In this document: piece after piece, positions 60,601-64,000 of the stretch
Layout of the letters: each line of letters begins with the position of its first letter
Numbering within the stretch: position 1 is the stretch's first letter
Assembly: GCA_013399695.1 (NCBI GenBank)
Contig: VXAU01002071.1
Location: 2,353,598-2,417,597, forward strand
Reading direction: 5' to 3'
Length of the DNA: 64,000 nt
Origin: Formicarius rufipectus
Taxonomy: Eukaryota > Chordata > Aves > Passeriformes > Formicariidae
Translations under genes and position numbers: made by a program
Notes under the pieces: model-generated
The model's input: the letters and a program-made list of their open reading frames with translations, nothing else
What the model was told of the DNA's origin: nothing
Database searches by the model: none

Positions 60601-63600
60601 ACAAATTCATGTCATAGTAAGTAAGAGGCTCCTTCCCAGTCACCCACATGTACCTTTAATAGCAGAAATTTTAGTAAGAGGCAGGCTGTAAAGGTTTACA
60701 GGTTGTAAAGTTCTAAGCAACTTCACAGAAAGCAGCTTTTTCTATCAAATAACACAAGGACTTACAATACAGCCATACCAATTTAATGAAAGAGAACTCA
60801 GATTCATAATCTCAACCTCTGGATAAAGTTTTTACCATACTTTACTCTCACAAAAAGTATTGCTACAGTAATATTTGCATTCTTACCACTGAAACTGCCA
60901 AAGCTTGGCTTGGTGCCTTCAAACACAGGATTGGCATCAATCACCCCTATAATCTTGTAGGTCTCCAGCTGTCTCCTGACATTACTAGTGCAAGTTCTGT
61001 GAACATGTCATGTGCACGGTCCCAATTAATTTTAAAAATAGGCAGTGGAAAGTAAGATAGTTAATACCTGCTATACTCTGCTCCTCGGAAAAGGTTGAGA
61101 GGATTTCGCCACACTTTGCACTCTGGAGAGTAAAAAAGAAATTTTTTAATTAAGAGCACAGGAAATATTGACTTTGAAATGCAGTAATGCAAATGCAGTT
61201 TTGCTTTCAAAAGCTGCTTTAATGTTATTGTAATACAACTTGAGCGTGATCATATAATCTTCTTCATAAGCTCCAGCTATTAAATATATATACTTTTCTT
61301 TTTTTTGCCCCCCAACATTGCTGGAGTATACAACAACATGGGGAGAAGATTAAACACTGCCATGTACACTCATGCATGTATTTAGAATAGTAAATAACTC
61401 GTTACTAACACAGGTTTAGCTCAGTGTATAATGTTTTCTAAATCATATTTTTAATAATAAACAGTTCAGAGGAAACATAAATCAGTATTTAGGGTATTTT
61501 CACCCTCATTAATGAAACACTTTGTAAGATGTAGGTGTTCTCCAGTCCTTACAAGCACCAATGCAAAACCAAAGCCATTAAAAGCCAGTTCAGGTGAACC
61601 AGCCACCTTGAAGCTCAAGGAAAGCTGCTGGGCCACATCAGGAATCAATCACCTGGCATGTTCTGCCTGCTGCTCTCACTGTCCCCTGCTGAGAAAGCTG
61701 CTGGGGGTGGGGGGCTGTTCTCTGCACCCCCAATGAGGGGCCTCAAGTGGCTCACAGAAACCTGCTCAATGAACGACGTGCCATATTTTCGGAAGTGCCA
61801 CCACTCAAACACCTGTCACAGGAGACAAAAGCACCAGAAATCTCCTTCCAGCAAACACGAGAGATGAGGAGTGTTCACAGTGAGTAAATCCCCTGGAAAT
61901 TGGCTAGAGATAAAGCAGCACTAATGATCTGGTTTGGCCTGTCTTGGCACGCAGGATCACCCACAGAACATGAAAGACTCTGAAAAAACCCATCCAGTTT
62001 TAGTCAAACACATGTTCCTCCCTCCCCAGGTCATTAGGGTAACCCATAAACCCTCTCAGCAGTGCCTGGATAGGGGAACTGGGAACAGAGCAGAATAACT
62101 ACATCCTCTTTATCTGGTGAGGATACATTAAGCTGCAGCCATACCTGTAATACCACATTTGTAGTACTCAGGACTGGGGTAGTTTTTTAATTTCACAAAA
62201 ATAACCTAAAAGAATAAATCACAGAACGGTTGCGCTGGAAGGGACCTTAAAGCTCATCTCATTCCAACCCCCTGCCATGGACAGGGACACCTTCCACCAG
62301 ACTAGGTTGCTCACAAATCTATGAAAAGAGACTATTCGGGTAAATAAGTTTAATTCATAAGAAATTATATTTTCTTTAGGTTTTAATACTGAAAATAAAG
62401 TTTAACCGAAAAGATTTAGATGTAGTACCAAGGTCTGCACAAGGGTCAGATGACTGTTGTGTCCCTGCCCATGGGCAGGTGTTGGAATGAGATGAGCTTT
62501 TAAGGTTCCTTCCAACCCAAATGAGCCTGGGATTCCAAAGAAGTTATTTCCTCAGACTCATCCCACCATACAAAGTGAACGAACAGCTACATCAAAGAAC
62601 ATACTAAACAAGTTTCTTCCCAGCCCAAAGGCACCCTCTAGAGTCTGATACTCACTCCCTTTACCCCTCATAAAATCATCTGAGAGGTTGTTTCAAAAAA
62701 AAGGACTACTTACAAATATCAGTCCAGATATAAAAGAAGAAGTCACTGTGAGAGCAAAGTAGAATTTTGGAGTCAAAGTGCTTAAGAACACAGTCACTGT
62801 TAAGAGAAACAAAACTAACATCATAACAGGCAGATCTGAAAAAGAGGAACAGCTTTTCATTAAATATATGATACCCTAGTAACTTTATAATGCTACTTTG
62901 TCAGAGAATTGTTGCCATATATTAATTGTTTGTAACCAGCTGTGACAGTCCATTAGGTTTTACACCTAATCAAAAAAAACAAACAAACAAAAAAAAAGGA
63001 TCCCTGTACATCTCTAGACAAAGCAGATTATGGTCTCACTCAAATCATGTCTGTGGACCACAACCAGCCCATTTCATGTATTATTTCACTTTAAGACAAA
63101 AATCATGCTGTTTAGATGCAAGTTTATATTCAGTGCTAAGAACACGTTTCCCACAGAGCTCTCCCTCATGCTGTTGACAGCACAGGGCAGGGAATGCAAT
63201 TACCTAGTGCTGCACTGACCATAGTTTGAACCCAAACTGCTTATCAGCCTTGTCACCTCCACCACCAGGGAGGGGGGAAGGACAGGAGTGACCAGGGAAG
63301 GGCTGCTGCCTGACAGACCCCCCAGCTCATTCCAGCTACCCTGGGGCTGCCCGGTTCCAGATGTCACCCTGTCCCCAGCCCCAGGGTGGGTGATGTGCTC
63401 GGTGTGTCACGGCAGGATGTGCCACTGGTCCGCGGGCACTGCCGGGACAGAGTCATGGAATGACTGAGGCTGGAAAAGACCCTCAGGATCATCGAGTCCA
63501 CCCTGTGTCCCACCTTGTCTCCTAGCCCAGAACAGTTAGTGCCACCTCCAGGGGCGGGGACTCCAAACCTCCCTGGGCAGCCCCTTCCAAAACCTGACCA

Positions 63601-64000
63601 CCCTTTCCAGGAGGAAATTCCTGCTGCTTTCCAACCTGGCACAGCCTGAGGCCGTTCCCTCTCATCGTGCCCCTGTTCCCTGGGAGCAGAGCCCGAAACC
63701 CACCTGACTACAACCTACTTCAAGGAGCTGTAGCGAGCCAGAACGCCCGAGCCTCCTTTTCCCTCAGCTGAGCCCCCACCAGCTCCCTCCCCTTCCCTGG
63801 ACACCCTCCAGCCCCCCCCACACCGCCTCCCCCAGCGCCGGACACATCCCGGGGCTCGGGGTGGGGGACACACTCACACGCCTACGCCACGCACCACTGC
63901 CCCGCTGCGGGCACAGCCCTGCCCGCCCCGGCCCCACGGCGGGCTCCGGCCCGGCCCTCACCGGCGGCCAGGCCGTCCCGCAGCCGGCCCGGCGCCCTCA
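42547..64000 (-). CDS. ST7L: ST7L, suppressor of tumorigenicity 7-like (coding span, 15 exons, 5' end outside window)
   Basis: Multi-pass membrane protein of the ST7 family. Its molecular activity is not established; ST7 proteins have been proposed as tumour suppressors. Fifteen exons on the - strand join in phase with GT-AG borders and give about 527 residues. The N-terminus lies beyond the window. Features in order are a membrane segment (exons 1-2, [14 protein letters not shown]), a conserved cytosolic core ([37 protein letters not shown]), a helical TPR-like part ([56 protein letters not shown]), [17 protein letters not shown], and a C-terminal membrane segment ([20 protein letters not shown]). 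ST7L is preferred over ST7 by [24 protein letters not shown] and the adjacent WNT2B; ST7 neighbours WNT2. Confidence 0.94.
43086..43145 (-). repeat. CR1 LINE 3' tail fragment
   Basis: ATAGAATCACAGGATGATCT and GAAGGGACCTTAAAGTCCAT, the reversed CR1 tail. - orientation. Confidence 0.82.
44233..44395 (+). repeat. CR1 LINE 3' fragment
   Basis: From CCAGAGAAGCTGTGGCTGCC to CCATTCCATGATTCTATGAA. + orientation, antisense to ST7L. Confidence 0.9.
44939..45092 (-). repeat. CR1 LINE 3' fragment
   Basis: Reversed tail GGAATCACAGAATGGGCTGG, then CCATGGGCAGGGACACCTTC and ACAACCTCTCTGGGCATCTT. Opposite in orientation to the copy at 44233. Confidence 0.9.
46041..46106 (-). repeat. CR1 LINE 3' tail fragment
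   Basis: ATGGAATCCCAGAATGGTTT and GGGTTGGAAGGAATCTCAGA, a short reversed tail. Confidence 0.85.
48066..48205 (-). CDS. ST7L: ST7L exon 14 (C-terminal membrane segment)
   Basis: 140 nt after TTTCCTTTCAG and before GTAAGTAC. Encodes [19 protein letters not shown], then the hydrophobic [14 protein letters not shown] and [12 protein letters not shown]. The membrane-spanning helix and the HQFPE motif are family hallmarks. Ends at a codon boundary. Confidence 0.95.
48206..50807 (-). other. ST7L: ST7L intron 13 (2.6 kb)
   Basis: AT-rich, with an A-tract at about 50504-50520. No repeat family, exon or RNA gene recognised. Confidence 0.65.
50808..50900 (-). CDS. ST7L: ST7L exon 13
   Basis: 93 nt after TTTTTGCAG and before GTAAGTG. 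Encodes [20 protein letters not shown] and [10 protein letters not shown], the most strongly conserved ST7-family block. One base of a threonine codon is carried over from each neighbouring junction. Confidence 0.97.
51034..51184 (-). CDS. ST7L: ST7L exon 12
   Basis: 151 nt after CCTTTCAG and before GTAAGTACC. Encodes [20 protein letters not shown], then [19 protein letters not shown] and [11 protein letters not shown]. Separated from exon 13 by a 133-bp intron. Confidence 0.97.
51185..54324 (-). other. ST7L: ST7L intron 11 (3.1 kb)
   Basis: AT-rich intron. Apart from a CR1 tail fragment at 53932, an A-tract at about 54125-54142 and a T-rich run at about 52328, nothing was recognised. Confidence 0.65.
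53932..53984 (+). repeat. Possible CR1 LINE tail fragment
   Basis: GGAGGTTGGAATGAGACGAT and GGACCCTTCCAACCCAAATC match the CR1 3' region over about 55 bases. + orientation. Confidence 0.7.
54325..54427 (-). CDS. ST7L: ST7L exon 11
   Basis: 103 nt after CCTTTCAG and before GTAAGAG. Encodes [20 protein letters not shown] and [14 protein letters not shown]. Split arginine codon with exon 10. Ends at a codon boundary. Confidence 0.97.
54428..55155 (-). other. ST7L: ST7L intron 10 (728 bp)
   Basis: Contains an imperfect (CA/TA) palindromic tract at about 54927-54953. Nothing else recognised. Confidence 0.6.
55156..55228 (-). CDS. ST7L: ST7L exon 10
   Basis: 73 nt after TTATTGTAG and before GTAAGC. 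Encodes [20 protein letters not shown] and VSE. The phase fits both neighbours. Confidence 0.96.
55229..56981 (-). other. ST7L: ST7L intron 9 (1.75 kb)
   Basis: AT-rich, with an A-tract at about 55994-56008. Nothing else recognised. Confidence 0.6.
56982..57096 (-). CDS. ST7L: ST7L exon 9
   Basis: 115 nt after GATTTGCAG and before GTAAGTG. Encodes [20 protein letters not shown] and [18 protein letters not shown], a helical repeat part of the protein. Confidence 0.97.
57097..57480 (-). other. ST7L: ST7L intron 8 (384 bp)
   Basis: A CR1 3' fragment at 57257-57358 occupies about a quarter of this intron. Confidence 0.75.
57257..57358 (-). repeat. CR1 LINE 3' fragment
   Basis: CATGGAATCATGGAATGGTT, GGGTTGGAGGGGGCCTTAAG and CCTGCCATGGGACACCTTCC, a reversed CR1 tail in sense with ST7L. 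Confidence 0.9.
57481..57578 (-). CDS. ST7L: ST7L exon 8
   Basis: 98 nt after GTCATCAG and before GTAAGT. Encodes [20 protein letters not shown] and [12 protein letters not shown]. The intron before it is only 121 bp. Ends at a codon boundary. Confidence 0.97.
57700..57854 (-). CDS. ST7L: ST7L exon 7
   Basis: 155 nt after ATTTCAG and before GTAAGG. Encodes [40 protein letters not shown] and [11 protein letters not shown]. The pattern QSPQHEAQL fits ST7L better than ST7. Confidence 0.97.
57855..58610 (-). other. ST7L: ST7L intron 6 (756 bp)
   Basis: AT-rich. Nothing recognised. Confidence 0.6.
58611..58689 (-). CDS. ST7L: ST7L exon 6
   Basis: 79 nt after TCTCCAACAG and before GTAAGT. Encodes [20 protein letters not shown] and LELNN. 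The split codons on both sides restore V and D. Confidence 0.96.
59214..59375 (+). repeat. CR1 LINE 3' fragment
   Basis: CAGAGAAGCTGTGGCTGCCC through GGAAGGTGTCCCTGCCCATG to ACTATTCTGGGATTCTATT. + orientation, antisense to ST7L. Confidence 0.9.
60283..60404 (+). repeat. CR1 LINE 3' fragment
   Basis: AGGGCTTGGAGCAACCTGGT, GGTGTCCCTGCCCATGGCAG and AAGCCATTCTATCATTCC. + orientation. Confidence 0.87.
60538..60653 (-). CDS. ST7L: ST7L exon 5
   Basis: 116 nt after CTATTAAAG and before GTACCAATG. Encodes [38 protein letters not shown]. The acceptor has little pyrimidine tract, but the protein match and phase are clear. Confidence 0.96.
60654..61067 (-). other. ST7L: ST7L intron 4 (414 bp)
   Basis: AT-rich, from GTATTAAC to CTATTAAAG. 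Nothing recognised. Confidence 0.65.
61068..61122 (-). CDS. ST7L: ST7L exon 4
   Basis: 55 nt after TACTCTCCAG and before GTATTAAC. Encodes [17 protein letters not shown]. The glutamate and arginine codons at its borders are split with exons 3 and 5 and read correctly. Confidence 0.95.
61123..61652 (-). other. ST7L: ST7L intron 3 (530 bp)
   Basis: AT-rich, with a pyrimidine-rich stretch at about 61290-61312 (TTCTTTTTTTTGCCCCCC on the + strand). Nothing else recognised. Confidence 0.6.
61653..61812 (-). CDS. ST7L: ST7L exon 3
   Basis: 160 nt after GTGACAG. Encodes [33 protein letters not shown], then a proline tract [10 protein letters not shown] and [10 protein letters not shown]. It runs from a conserved post-membrane block into a variable linker. 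The donor is GTGATT, which is weaker than the GTAAGT used by most other exons of the gene. The split glutamate codon with exon 4 supports this border. Confidence 0.93.
62217..62312 (-). repeat. CR1 LINE 3' fragment
   Basis: AATCACAGAACGGTTGCGCT, GGAAGGGACCTTAAAGCTCA and CCTGCCATGGACAGGGACAC, reversed CR1 tail. Confidence 0.9.
62455..62536 (+). repeat. CR1 LINE 3' fragment
   Basis: GTGTCCCTGCCCATGGGCAG, GATGAGCTTTTAAGGTTCCT and CCAACCCAAATGAGCCTGGG. + orientation, facing the copy at 62217. Confidence 0.87.
62714..62796 (-). CDS. ST7L: ST7L exon 2 (membrane segment)
   Basis: 83 nt after TCTCTTAACAG and before GTAAGT. Encodes [20 protein letters not shown] and FISGLIF, the second half of the N-terminal membrane region. 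A leading split valine joins it to exon 1. Ends at a codon boundary. Confidence 0.95.
62797..63961 (-). other. ST7L: ST7L intron 1 (1.2 kb)
   Basis: Contains an (AAAC)n/A-rich tract at about 62970-62998, a CR1 copy at 63449-63735 and a GC-rich, CpG-containing part next to exon 1. Confidence 0.7.
63449..63735 (-). repeat. CR1 LINE fragment
   Basis: AGAGTCATGGAATGACTGAG, GGATCATCGAGTCCACCCTG, CTCCCTGGGCAGCCCCTTCC and CCAGGAGGAAATTCCTGCTG, a reversed CR1 of about 285 bases. Confidence 0.88.
63962..64000 (-). CDS. ST7L: ST7L exon 1, partial at window edge
   Basis: The - strand reads [12 protein letters not shown] plus the first base of a valine codon, then the donor GGTGAGGG. It matches the end of the family's first exon (…NLAAVTVFL across the junction with exon 2). 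The start codon and the rest of the first exon, which should add roughly 50 residues, lie to the right of the window. Confidence 0.85.

Larger units (their letters stand above)
61813..62713 (-). other. ST7L: ST7L intron 2 (901 bp)
   Basis: Contains two CR1 pieces in opposite orientation (62217-62312 and 62455-62536) about 140 bases apart, able to pair as an inverted repeat in the transcript. Confidence 0.7.

Noticed and set aside
1..64000. tRNA, rRNA, CRISPR, phage or endogenous retroviral genes
   Set aside because: No cloverleaf-like gene, spaced repeat array, paired LTRs or retroviral protein motif was seen. The only mobile elements are truncated CR1 LINE ends without coding capacity.

Overview
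The window is vertebrate nuclear DNA, very probably from a bird. Two kinds of evidence support this. It holds two multi-exon genes with GT-AG introns, whose translated exons read as WNT2B and ST7L. It also holds about twenty fragments of CR1-type LINE 3' ends on both strands, with the ...TTCCAACCCAAACCATTC... and (ATTCTATGA) tails typical of avian CR1. The species cannot be named from sequence alone. There is no bacterial, phage or CRISPR content, and no viral gene was recognised.

Layout. Positions 1-16.9 kb have no supportable coding gene. They contain CR1 copies, a 28-bp minisatellite (about 2.8-3.0 kb), several GC/CpG-rich patches and AT-rich non-coding blocks. At 16.3-17.5 kb lies the CpG-rich first exon of WNT2B on the + strand, next to a 289-base assembly gap. 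Two single-N joins and an exact 74-bp duplication there indicate a local mis-assembly inside the exon. A 12.7-kb intron follows, then WNT2B exons 2-5 at 30.0-33.8 kb. The first exon is read across the assembly fault as 164 coding nt, and together the five exons predict 385 residues. At 33.8-42.5 kb is the intergenic and 3'-UTR space between the two convergent genes. From 42.5 kb to the right edge is ST7L on the - strand: 15 exons, with exon 1 cut by the window end. All junction phases agree, so the protein is open from the edge of the window to the stop.

Relations. WNT2B encodes a secreted, lipid-modified Wnt ligand. ST7L encodes a multi-pass membrane protein of the ST7 family. The two are tail to tail. 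The same convergent pairing exists for their paralogues WNT2 and ST7 in other vertebrates, so this is one half of an ancient duplicated block. By that synteny CTTNBP2NL would be expected left of the window and CAPZA1 right of it; neither is visible here. Most other open frames are chance frames in GC-rich sequence, CR1 copies or minisatellites. I found no convincing new biological system. The points most worth a second look are the exon 1 assembly fault, the G-rich tracts beside it, the 20-bp E-box minisatellite in WNT2B intron 1, and the CR1 copy ending just before exon 2.
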